From assembly GCA_040905965.1 (NCBI GenBank), contig JBBDQP010000008.1:1-11851 (forward strand): a stretch of DNA of 11,851 nt, written 5' to 3'. This DNA is from DATHWB01 sp040905965 (GTDB taxonomy: Bacteria; Actinomycetota; Acidimicrobiia; Spongiisociales; ZC4RG35). Position 1 is the first letter of the stretch. The number at the start of each line of letters is the position of its first letter. A program made the translations under genes and the position numbers. The notes under the pieces were generated by a model that ran no database searches, was not told where the DNA came from, and saw only the letters and a program-made list of their open reading frames with translations. Below are positions 5,335 to 11,851 of this stretch, piece after piece.

Positions 5335-7008
5335 TCAGGAATTCTTCGCCACGTCGGCGAGGAACTCTTCGTTGGATTTCGTGTTCTTCAAACGGTCGAC
5401 CAGCAGTTCGAGGGCCGAGCCGGACTCGAGTGCGAGCAGCACCCGGCGCAACTTCCACACCTGAGCGAGCTCCCGCTGATTGAACAACAGCTCTTCCCGG
5501 CGTGTTCCCGAAGCCTCGATGTCGATGGCCGGGTAGATGCGCTTGTCGGCCAGTTTACGGTCGAGCCGCAACTCCATGTTCCCGGTGCCCTTGAACTCTT
5601 CGAAGATGACCTCGTCCATCTTGGATCCGGTCTCGACGAGCGCCGTGGCGATGATTGTCAGCGAACCGCCCTCTTCGATGTTGCGGGCGGCACCAAAGAA
5701 CCGCTTGGGCGGATACAGCGCCTGGCTATCGACACCACCGGACAGAATGCGGCCAGAGGCCGGTGTTGCGAGGTTGTGCGCCCGGGCGAGGCGGGTGATC
5801 GAGTCGAGCACGATGACCACGTCGGTGCCCTGCTCGACGAGACGCTTGGCGCGCTCGATGGCGAGTTCGGACACCTGTGTGTGCTCCTCGGCCGGACGGT
5901 CGAAGGTGGAATAGATCACCTCGCCTTTGACGGAACGCTGCATGTCCGTGACCTCTTCGGGCCGTTCATCGACGAGCACCACCATCAAGTAGCACTCGGG
6001 ATTGTTCTCGGTGATCGCTTGGGCGATCTCCTTGAGGACGGTCGTCTTTCCCGCCTTGGGTGGTGAGACGATGAGACCACGCTGGCCTTTACCGACGGGA
6101 GCGATGAGGTCGACGATCCTCGTGAGCGTCGAATCCGCCTTCGATTCGACTTCGAGTCGCAGTCTCTCGTCCGGGAACAGGGGAGTCAGTTTCTCGAACT
6201 TCGGACGCCGCCTTGCCTCCTCGACATCCATCCCGTTGACCGAATCGATGCGGATGAGCGCAGGAAACTTCTCCTGGCTGCGAGGCGGACGGATCGGACC
6301 TGCGACCTGATCGCCCTTACGCAGACCGAACTTCCGGACCTGGCTCGCCGAGACATACACGTCCTTGTCCCCCGGGAGATAGCCCGTGACCCGGAGGAAT
6401 CCGTACCCCTCTGGCAGGATGTCGAGCAGCCCCTCGCGGACTTCTTGGTCGCCTTCCGGCACGTGCTGGTCGTACTGGCGCTCACCACCACCGCCACCGC
6501 CACCGCCACTCCGACGGCGCTTCCGGTTGCGGTTCCGGTTGCGATTGCCCTGGTTGTCGTCATCATCGTCAGAGCGGGACGCCTGGTTTCCCTGGCCGCC
6601 CTGGTCTCCCTGGTTTCCCTGGTCTCCCTGGTTTCCCTGGCCGCCCTGGTTTCCCTGGCCGCCCTGGTTTCCCTGGCCACCGTCGTTCCGCTGGCCGCCC
6701 TGGTTTCCCTGGCCGCCCTGGTTCCCTTGGCCGCCCTGGTGTCCCCGGCCTTGACCGCGGGAGTCGTCGCTGCGATCGCGCGAGTCCGATCCGTTCGAAT
6801 CGCCGCGCCGGTCGTCCTCGGATCGGCTCGTCGCCGCGGGAAGTTCGATGTTCTCCGTCGGAGCCGAACCTTCTGCAGCTTCGCCGGCTTCGACAAGCGC
6901 AGTGATGATCTTCGCCTTCTGAAGACCTTCGGCCTCGATACCCACGGCCTTGGCGATCTCGCGCAGCTCACCGACCGACTTGGTCTGGAGTTGGGCTCTC
7001 GTGCTCAT
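5335..7008 (-). CDS. rho: Transcription termination factor Rho with Gly/Asn/Gln-rich insertion
   Basis: Rho is a hexameric RNA-dependent ATPase that loads on unstructured RNA and ends transcription; this one has 557 aa against about 419 in E. coli. Order: Rho N-terminal helical domain (about 2-45), acidic/serine linker (46-84), Gly-Gln-Asn repeats (85-142), Asp run and Arg/Asn-rich patch (147-166), eight Gly (168-175), cold-shock-like RNA-binding domain (about 190-260), then the ATPase domain. Walker A is 'PPKAGKTT' (316-323), Walker B 'VVIVLD' ends at Asp402, and the Q-loop 'SGGVDSQAL' (423-431) and 'EFKGTGNMEL' (471-480) are intact. The ATG at 7008 has an AGGAG site 6 nt upstream ('AGAGGAGCAT'). 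Insertions before the RNA-binding domain are common in actinobacterial Rho. Catalysis should be normal. Confidence 0.98.
   Translation of the reverse strand: MSTRAQLQTKSVGELREIAKAVGIEAEGLQKAKIITALVEAGEAAEGSAPTENIELPAATSRSEDDRRGDSNGSDSRDRSDDSRGQGRGHQGGQGNQGGQGNQGGQRNDGGQGNQGGQGNQGGQGNQGDQGNQGDQGGQGNQASRSDDDDDNQGNRNRNRNRKRRRSGGGGGGGGERQYDQHVPEGDQEVREGLLDILPEGYGFLRVTGYLPGDKDVYVSASQVRKFGLRKGDQVAGPIRPPRSQEKFPALIRIDSVNGMDVEEARRRPKFEKLTPLFPDERLRLEVESKADSTLTRIVDLIAPVGKGQRGLIVSPPKAGKTTVLKEIAQAITENNPECYLMVVLVDERPEEVTDMQRSVKGEVIYSTFDRPAEEHTQVSELAIERAKRLVEQGTDVVIVLDSITRLARAHNLATPASGRILSGGVDSQALYPPKRFFGAARNIEEGGSLTIIATALVETGSKMDEVIFEEFKGTGNMELRLDRKLADKRIYPAIDIEASGTRREELLFNQRELAQVWKLRRVLLALESGSALELLVDRLKNTKSNEEFLADVAKNS
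6583..6756 (-). repeat. Low-complexity tandem repeats encoding GGQGNQ-type units in Rho
   Basis: Imperfect 9-, 15- and 18-bp repeats built from CTGGTTTCC and CTGGCCGCC (plus-strand reading) encode alternating GNQ, GGQ and GDQ triplets, residues 85-142 of Rho. All changes keep the frame. The encoded stretch is uncharged to mildly acidic, rich in Gly, Gln and Asn, and expected to be disordered. Length variation between related strains would be unsurprising. Confidence 0.9.
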
Positions 7009-7199
7009 ATGCTCCTCTCGGCCCGCCGAGACAGGATCGGTGCTCGATGCCGCGAACGGCGAGGGAAGTCCATCGTGTTCCACTTGGGACGTGAGCCACG
7101 TGGACCCGTGCGTGATCCTGCGTGCGATCCGGATTGGATCCGGCGGGGAATACCTGACTGGGACGTGTGTCGCAGCGGTGACAAGGATCTTAGCCGTTC
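7009..7199 (-). other. 191-bp intergenic leader between thrC and rho
   Basis: No gene is seen. The stretch holds a 6-bp hairpin CCGGAT-TGG-ATCCGG (7129-7143), a perfect palindrome CCACGTGG (7096-7103) and the rho ribosome-binding site at its end. There is no T-tract, so neither element is a classical terminator. A promoter or regulatory leader for rho is plausible, since rho is autoregulated in some bacteria, but I cannot point to a convincing -35/-10 pair. In related clusters thrB occupies this place. Confidence 0.5.
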
Positions 7200-8564
7200 T
7201 CAGGGGCGAGGCAACTCAGCAAGAACGCCCGCCACGGCAGCGAGATCGGCGGGGACCGTGCGCAGTCGCTCCGGCCGATCCGCCAGGTCTGCCAAGTCCT
7301 CCGGAAGCCGGGGCAGAACACCGGTCGCCCGGAGAACCGCATCTCCGAACTTGGCGGGATGGGCAGTCGCAACCGAGACCATCGGCCGCTCACCCAACTC
7401 CGCCTGCCCGGCCAGCCAGCCGATCGCGGTGTGAGGGTCGATCAAGTCGCCGGTCGCGTCGTGGAAGCGTGTGATCGCCTCTTCGATCTCACCCTGGTCG
7501 TACCAATACCCCACAAACCGGTCGCCGAGCCGAGCATGGGCACCCTCGGAAAGAACGAGGCTGCCCTCGGAGCGGAGCAGCGACATCGCCTCGGAGACCG
7601 CAGGGCCGTCCCGGCCGACCAATTCGAAGAGATACCGCTCGAAATTGCTGGGGACCTGGATGTCCATCGCCGGCGCGATCGTCGGCACGACCTCGGAAGT
7701 CCGAACCCGACCCTCGTCGATGATATCGACCAAGCCGTGATTGGAGTTGGTCCCGACGACCAGCTTCCCGATCGGCACTCCCCCGCGCCGAGCCACTTCT
7801 GCGGCGAGGACATTCCCGAAGTTGCCCGTCGGGACGGCGACATCGAACGGCGAGCCCAGCCGGATGGCAGTCCAGGCGTAGTAGACGGTCTGGGCCATGA
7901 TCCTGGCCCAGTTGATCGAGTTCACGGCCGCCAGGCGGTGGGCGGAACGGAGCTCCGGCGCGGCGAATGCCTCCTTCACGATCGCCTGGCAGTCATCGAA
8001 GGTTCCGTCGACGGCGATGGCGTGGACGTTCGCTGATTGCACGGTCGTCATCTGCAGTCGTTGGACGTCGGAAACCCGGCCAGCCGGATAGAGGATCACG
8101 ACCTGCACGGCCTTCCGCTCCGCCAGTGCTTCGATCGCGGCGGAACCAGTGTCACCTGAGGTGGCCCCGAGGACCGTCACCGATCCACCCCGATCGGCGA
8201 GCACCGCGTCGAACGCCGCCCCTACGAACTGAAGCGCGTAGTCCTTGAAAGAGAGGGTGGGACCCCAGAACAGCTCGAGCAGGTGGTGATCGCCGGTGAT
8301 CCGACGCAATGGAGCGACGTCTGGATGGCGAAACCGTGAATAGGTGTCGGCCAGCATCTGATCGAGGGTGTCGTCGAGAACCGAGCCGCCGATGAACGGA
8401 CGGATCACCGCCGCCGCCACCTCGGCGTACCCCCCCGACTCGGGAAGCTCGAACTGAGGCCACTCGGCGGGAACGTATAAACCCCCGTCGACGGCGAGTC
8501 CGGTAAGTAGAACGTCGTCGAACTCCAGAACCGGAGCGGCCCCGCGGGTCGAGACGTACCGCAT
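7200..8564 (-). CDS. thrC: Threonine synthase (PLP-dependent)
   Basis: This enzyme converts O-phospho-L-homoserine to L-threonine and phosphate, the last step of threonine synthesis, in the cytoplasm. The 454-aa length and the N-terminus 'MRYVSTRG' with 'GLAVDGGLYVP' mark the longer E. coli/yeast-like class rather than the short class typical of M. tuberculosis. The PLP Schiff-base lysine is Lys107 in 'GPTLSFKDYALQ'. 'GATSGDTGSAA' (133-143) and the phosphate-binding 'TGNFGN' (246-251) are intact. The ATG at 8564 shares one base with the hom stop (TGATG), and no Shine-Dalgarno is visible, so it is probably translationally coupled to hom. Its substrate needs homoserine kinase, which is not encoded in this window. 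Confidence 0.97.
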   Translation of the reverse strand: MRYVSTRGAAPVLEFDDVLLTGLAVDGGLYVPAEWPQFELPESGGYAEVAAAVIRPFIGGSVLDDTLDQMLADTYSRFRHPDVAPLRRITGDHHLLELFWGPTLSFKDYALQFVGAAFDAVLADRGGSVTVLGATSGDTGSAAIEALAERKAVQVVILYPAGRVSDVQRLQMTTVQSANVHAIAVDGTFDDCQAIVKEAFAAPELRSAHRLAAVNSINWARIMAQTVYYAWTAIRLGSPFDVAVPTGNFGNVLAAEVARRGGVPIGKLVVGTNSNHGLVDIIDEGRVRTSEVVPTIAPAMDIQVPSNFERYLFELVGRDGPAVSEAMSLLRSEGSLVLSEGAHARLGDRFVGYWYDQGEIEEAITRFHDATGDLIDPHTAIGWLAGQAELGERPMVSVATAHPAKFGDAVLRATGVLPRLPEDLADLADRPERLRTVPADLAAVAGVLAELPRP

Positions 8565-9841
8565 CAGGGCTGAGGACTGATGACGCGGATTGCGGCCGCC
8601 ACCTGCTTGACGACGTCGAGGGCGTCGAGGCCCGCAGCAGCTGCCCTCAGATCGGACTCGCGGGCATCGTGGGTCACGAGGAGGAGTGTGGCATCGTCGC
8701 CTCTACCCTCCTGCCAAAGCGACATGATCGACACGTCGTGATCTCCGAACATGGCCGCGATCTTGGCCAGCACGCCCGGCGCATCCGCGACTTCGAGCCG
8801 GAGATACCACTTCGTGGTCGCCTGGTCGAAGTCGACGATCTGCCCGTCGCCGAACCTGATCCGGGGCGCCACCTGGGTTCCCGACAGGAGCTCTCGGGCA
8901 GCGGCAATGACGTCACCGAGGACAGCAGTGGCGGTCGGCTCACCTCCCGCACCCGGTCCGGAGAACAGCAACTCACCGACCGCCGGACCGGCCACGAAGA
9001 CCGCATTGTTCGCACCTCGGATCGCAGCGAGCGGATGATCGAGCGGGACGAGGGCGGGATGCACCCTCACACACACGCCTGCCTCCGTGCGATCGGCGAT
9101 GGCGAGGAGTTTCACGACGTATCCGAGCTGACGGGCGGCCGCGATGTCGGTGACATCGATGCCGTCGATTCCCTCCTTGTAGACCCGATCTGAGCCGACC
9201 CAGACCCCGAAGCCCAGACCGGCCAGGATGGCGGCCTTCGCCGCCGCGTCCCCGCCGCCCACGTCCGCGGTCGGATCGGCCTCGGCGTAGCCAAGCGACT
9301 GGGCCTCGGCCAACACGTCGTCGTACGGGCGGCCCTCCTCGGCCATCGCAGTGAGGATGAAGTTCGTGGTCCCGTTGACGATTCCGAGGATGGCGGTGAG
9401 CGGTTCGCCCGCAAGGGACTCAGACAGAGGCCGGATCAGCGGGATGCCTCCACCGACCGCCGCCTCGAAGAGAAAAGAGACCCCGGCCGCAGCTGCCGTC
9501 TGGAACAGGATCGGGCCTTCGGCTGCGATCAGCTCCTTGTTCGCACTCACCACCGGTTTGCCGGCCTCCAGCGCGGCAAGCACGAGGGAGCGTGCGGGTT
9601 CGAGGCCCCCCATGACCTCGACCACGAGATGGACATCCGGATCCGAAATGACCGCCATCGGGTCATCCGTGAGCAGGTTCTTGGGGAACGGTCGCGCTTT
9701 CGAAGTGTCGCGCACGGCGACCCTGACGAGTTCGAGTTCGATCCCCGACTTGGCGGCGATCACCTTCTGGTCCTCGATCAGCTTGCGGGCGAGCGTGCCG
9801 CCGACCGTGCCACCGCCGAGAATCCCGATGCCTACGCGCAT
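8564..9841 (-). CDS. hom: Homoserine dehydrogenase with C-terminal ACT domain
   Basis: It reduces L-aspartate-4-semialdehyde to L-homoserine with NAD(P)H, at the branch to threonine and methionine. The 425-aa product has a Rossmann nucleotide-binding N-terminus ('GILGGGTVGG', about 6-15), 'SANKEL' with Lys102, 'AAVGGGIPLIRPL' (127-139), 'GIVNGTTNFIL' (153-163) and 'GYAEADPTADVGG..AAAK' ending at Lys202. Lys102 and Lys202 correspond to the conserved catalytic lysines of the family. A C-terminal ACT domain (about 344-421) suggests feedback control by threonine, as known for this architecture. I prefer the ATG at 9841, with AGGTGG 5 nt upstream, over an in-frame GTG at 9850 that lacks room for a ribosome-binding site. 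It begins 22 bp after tRNA-Arg. Confidence 0.96.
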   Translation of the reverse strand: MRVGIGILGGGTVGGTLARKLIEDQKVIAAKSGIELELVRVAVRDTSKARPFPKNLLTDDPMAVISDPDVHLVVEVMGGLEPARSLVLAALEAGKPVVSANKELIAAEGPILFQTAAAAGVSFLFEAAVGGGIPLIRPLSESLAGEPLTAILGIVNGTTNFILTAMAEEGRPYDDVLAEAQSLGYAEADPTADVGGGDAAAKAAILAGLGFGVWVGSDRVYKEGIDGIDVTDIAAARQLGYVVKLLAIADRTEAGVCVRVHPALVPLDHPLAAIRGANNAVFVAGPAVGELLFSGPGAGGEPTATAVLGDVIAAARELLSGTQVAPRIRFGDGQIVDFDQATTKWYLRLEVADAPGVLAKIAAMFGDHDVSIMSLWQEGRGDDATLLLVTHDARESDLRAAAAGLDALDVVKQVAAAIRVISPQP

Positions 9842-9863
9842 TTGACCCACCTACCTGTTGAAG

Positions 9864-9935
9864 TGCCCCCGGCAGGATTCGAACCTGCGCACCTGGCTCC
9901 GGAGGCCAGTGCTCTATCCCCTGAGCTACGAGGGC
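9864..9935 (-). tRNA. tRNA-Arg (anticodon CCG)
   Basis: This is a 72-nt minus-strand cloverleaf. The acceptor arm GCCCTCG pairs with CGGGGGC, the D-arm is GCTC/GAGC, the anticodon loop CTCCGGA carries CCG (reads CGG), the T-loop is TTCGAAT and the discriminator is A. CCA is not encoded (ACTT follows), unlike the Gln and Glu tRNAs in this window. It lies 47 bp after the oxidase stop and 22 bp before hom, so it may be processed out of a longer transcript. Confidence 0.96.
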
Positions 9936-9982
9936 GCGGGCCGGAAGTGTACCCGGGGGCAGAGACCCGCCAGCGAGAGGGA

Positions 9983-11098
9983 TCAACCAAGACCGAGAGA
10001 GCGGGCGGCGTCCCCTTTCGGTCCCGGATCGCGCCACGCGGTCATGCCACGGCGCGGATGGTCTTCGTCCAGGACGACGGCAGCAATCAGCTCGCCGATG
10101 ACCGGTGCGAACTTGAAGCCGTGCCCACTCCCGCCCGCAGCGACGACCACGTTCTTTCGCCCCGGGACGTCATCGATCACGAAACGGCCACCCGGGGCGT
10201 CGCAGTAGAAGCACACCCTGGTCTTGTCGACTCGCGCCGCTGCCAGTGCAGGAACATGCTCCCGGAAGAACGCCTTGAACGACTCGACCACACCGTCAGG
10301 CACGGTTCGCATCGCCAGCCGACGTGTGATCCCAGGTCCGTGATGCCCGACCTTCACGAGCCCGTCGGACGACACCGGAAAGCCGTAGAACCCGGTGTGC
10401 TCGATGTCGAGGGCCCACACCGGGACGTCGGAGAATGGGCGATCGTCCTGTGGCCGGAGGTACAGGACGGGTTGTCCGGCAGGGGTGAGGATGTCAGCCG
10501 TCTCTCCCACGAGTTCGGGCGTCCAGGCGCCTGTCGCAACCACGATCCGATCGGCCCGCAACAGACCATCATCCATGAGACCGACCCAGCCGTCACCGAT
10601 TCGAGCCACCCGCTCGGGGACCACCCCGACACCGGCCTCTTCACAGGCTCGTTCCATGAAGCGGAGGCTCTCGGAGGCATTCGCCCATCCAGCCTCATCA
10701 TTCACGTACCCGTCCACGCAACGCCCCGGTGTCAGAAAGGGAAAAGTGTCGGAGATGGCGAGAGCATCGAGACGACGGGCGGCGGACAGGCTGGCGAGGC
10801 TCTCTCCCACGAACGAGTCCCGGCTGATCGGGCCGAGAGCCAGGTTGGCGAAACCGACCGGCCGGAAGAGTTCTTGGCCACTGTCTGCGTTCCAGCGCCG
10901 CCACCCGGTCATGGCCGCCTCCGCCCACGAGCGGTGGAAGGGGTCATCCCCGTAGTCGTTCCGGATGATCCGGCTCGAGTCCTCCGAGGATGCGGTCGGG
11001 TCCTTGGGACCGACGACGATGACCTGATGGCCTCTCGCGACGAGGGCCGTGGCTGCGGCGAGCCCGAACACGCCACGACCGATGACGATGATCTGCAC
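9983..11098 (-). CDS. FAD-dependent sarcosine / N-methyl-amino-acid oxidase-like protein
   Basis: The 371-aa flavoprotein belongs to the DAO superfamily and most resembles monomeric sarcosine oxidase / N-methyltryptophan oxidase (SolA-like), which oxidise secondary amines to aldehyde plus H2O2. The N-terminal dinucleotide motif is 'GRGVFG' (7-12). 'GLVKVGHH' places Lys249 where the oxygen-activating lysine of sarcosine oxidase lies. 'RVCFYCDAPGGRFVID' puts Cys296 at the expected covalent-flavin position, and 'GGSGHGFKFAPVIGE' (322-336) is the family's C-terminal flavin motif. These residue matches rest on remembered family alignments. The start is GTG at 11098, with no clear ribosome-binding site, so leaderless translation is possible. 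It is divergent from Ku with 46 bp between them. The actual substrate cannot be told. Confidence 0.88.
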   Translation of the reverse strand: MQIIVIGRGVFGLAAATALVARGHQVIVVGPKDPTASSEDSSRIIRNDYGDDPFHRSWAEAAMTGWRRWNADSGQELFRPVGFANLALGPISRDSFVGESLASLSAARRLDALAISDTFPFLTPGRCVDGYVNDEAGWANASESLRFMERACEEAGVGVVPERVARIGDGWVGLMDDGLLRADRIVVATGAWTPELVGETADILTPAGQPVLYLRPQDDRPFSDVPVWALDIEHTGFYGFPVSSDGLVKVGHHGPGITRRLAMRTVPDGVVESFKAFFREHVPALAAARVDKTRVCFYCDAPGGRFVIDDVPGRKNVVVAAGGSGHGFKFAPVIGELIAAVVLDEDHPRRGMTAWRDPGPKGDAARSLGLG

Positions 11099-11131
11099 CT
11101 GCCGACGCTATCGCGTATCGCAGCCTCGGGG

Positions 11132-11137
11132 TACGCT
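11132..11137 (+). promoter_or_regulatory. Possible -10 element for a leaderless Ku transcript
   Basis: TACGCT (TAnnnT pattern) ends 7 nt before the Ku ATG, and no Shine-Dalgarno is visible there. That geometry suits leaderless transcripts, which are frequent in actinobacteria. No -35 is convincing. On the other strand TAGCGT lies 6 nt before the oxidase GTG with the same geometry. Confidence 0.28.
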
Positions 11138-11144
11138 TCGCGGC

Positions 11145-11851
11145 ATGAGGAGCATCTGGAAGGGGGCCGTTTCATTCGGACTCGTGACAATTCCGGTCGC
11201 GATGTATTCGGCCACCGAAAACCTCACCCCGAAGTTCAAACAGCTGCGCGGGTCGGACCACTCGGCCATCCGGTACAAGCGGGTCGCGGAGTCGGACGGC
11301 GAAGAGGTGGAGTACTCCGACATCGTGCGCGGATACGAGATCGACAAGGGCAAGTACGTCGTGTTCACAGACGAGGAGTTAGAGGCGGCCACTCCAGACA
11401 GCCGGGCGAAGCTCGTCGACGTGGTTCAGTTCGTCGATGCGTCCGAGGTCGATGCCATCTTCTACAAACAGACCTACTACCTGGCTCCGGAGAAGACCGG
11501 CGTCAAGGCGTACCGCATCCTCACCGACGCCCTGGCGGAATCCGACAAGATCGCTCTCGCCAAGGTTTCCATCCGGGAAAAGCAGCACATGGCCGCGCTT
11601 CGGGTCTCTGACGGGGTCCTCGTGATGGAAACCATGTTCTGGCCCGACGAGATCCGCCAGCCGGAGTTCGAGGAGCTCGAGACCGAAGTCGAGATCCGAC
11701 CGGAGGAGGTGGCGATGGCGAAGTCGCTCATCGACAACCTGACGCGAACCTTCGACGAGTCCGAGTGGGTGGACACCACCAGGGAAGCGGTCGAAGAGTT
11801 GGCGGCCAAGAAGGTGGCGGGCGAAGAGATCGTTGCGCCCGAATCCCCCGA
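11145..11851 (+). CDS. ku: Ku protein, DNA end-binding factor of NHEJ (3' end cut by window)
   Basis: Bacterial Ku forms a homodimeric ring on double-strand DNA ends and recruits LigD for non-homologous end joining. 235 codons are visible before the right edge; the family usually has about 260-320 aa, so the end of the core and any Lys-rich tail are missing. The start 'MRSIWKGAVSFGLVTIPVAMYSAT' (in part, 1-24) is the family hallmark. 'IRYKRVAESDGEEVEYSDIVRGYE' (about 42-65) aligns with the usual 'YKRVC..CGEEV' segment but lacks both cysteines. 'FYKQTYYLAPEK' (106-117) and 'FWPDEIR' (165-171) are typical. The gene is divergent from the oxidase. A ligD partner is not in the window; it may lie beyond the right edge. 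Confidence 0.95.
   Translation, partial: MRSIWKGAVSFGLVTIPVAMYSATENLTPKFKQLRGSDHSAIRYKRVAESDGEEVEYSDIVRGYEIDKGKYVVFTDEELEAATPDSRAKLVDVVQFVDASEVDAIFYKQTYYLAPEKTGVKAYRILTDALAESDKIALAKVSIREKQHMAALRVSDGVLVMETMFWPDEIRQPEFEELETEVEIRPEEVAMAKSLIDNLTRTFDESEWVDTTREAVEELAAKKVAGEEIVAPESP

Noticed and set aside
7129..7143. Terminator between thrC and rho
   Set aside because: The 6-bp hairpin CCGGAT-TGG-ATCCGG has no T-tract on either strand and lies about 60 nt after the thrC stop.
6386..7434. Plus-strand open frames opposite the rho repeat and leader
   Set aside because: The Pro/Trp- and Val/Ala/Leu-rich translations are mirror products of the Gly/Gln/Asn repeat codons of rho, with no ribosome-binding site.
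9629..11611. A 660-codon open frame on the plus strand
   Set aside because: It runs antisense across hom, tRNA-Arg and the oxidase and into Ku in another frame. Its translation shows no recognisable domain and is a GC-driven shadow.

Overview
The window is a high-GC bacterial chromosome segment, most likely from an Actinomycetota genome. Three things support this: the gene order hom-thrC-rho-rpmE-(DUF1385)-prfA, which matches the classical actinobacterial cluster hom-thrC-thrB-rho-rpmE-prfA-prmC; an S8 protease ending in Trp-Ser-Gly repeats; and a Rho factor with a long disordered insertion before its RNA-binding domain. A run of 100 N shows that this is a scaffolded draft assembly. A class such as Acidimicrobiia would fit but is only a guess.

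Layout from left to right. Positions 1-1741 hold a minus-strand, membrane-anchored subtilisin-like protease whose C-terminal ASWSG repeats run off the left edge. At 1833-2047 lie two minus-strand tRNA genes, Gln(CTG) then Glu(CTC), followed by a strong terminator hairpin. Positions 2048-2971 hold no credible gene. They contain a 119-nt nested long hairpin (2161-2279), a tandem array of 88-90 bp structured repeats broken by the assembly gap (2294-2830), and an 11-bp inverted repeat just downstream of prfA (2836-2896).

Positions 2972-7008 carry a minus-strand gene block for transcription termination and translation: rho, rpmE, a DUF1385 membrane protein and prfA. Positions 7200-9841 carry hom and thrC, two enzymes of threonine biosynthesis, with a one-base stop/start overlap. 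A tRNA-Arg(CCG) lies just upstream of hom, and a sarcosine/N-methyl-amino-acid oxidase-like flavoprotein precedes it. From 11145 a divergent plus-strand gene encodes the NHEJ end-binding protein Ku, cut by the right edge.

The hom/thrC pair makes homoserine and turns phosphohomoserine into threonine, but thrB (homoserine kinase) is absent from its usual place before rho. prmC, the methyltransferase that modifies the GGQ motif of release factors, is likewise absent from its usual place after prfA. The repeat-rich region and the tRNAs lie there instead. The least explained material is the structured repeat region at 2161-2896. It looks like a non-coding, hairpin-forming repeat family, with paired changes between copies that preserve the stems.
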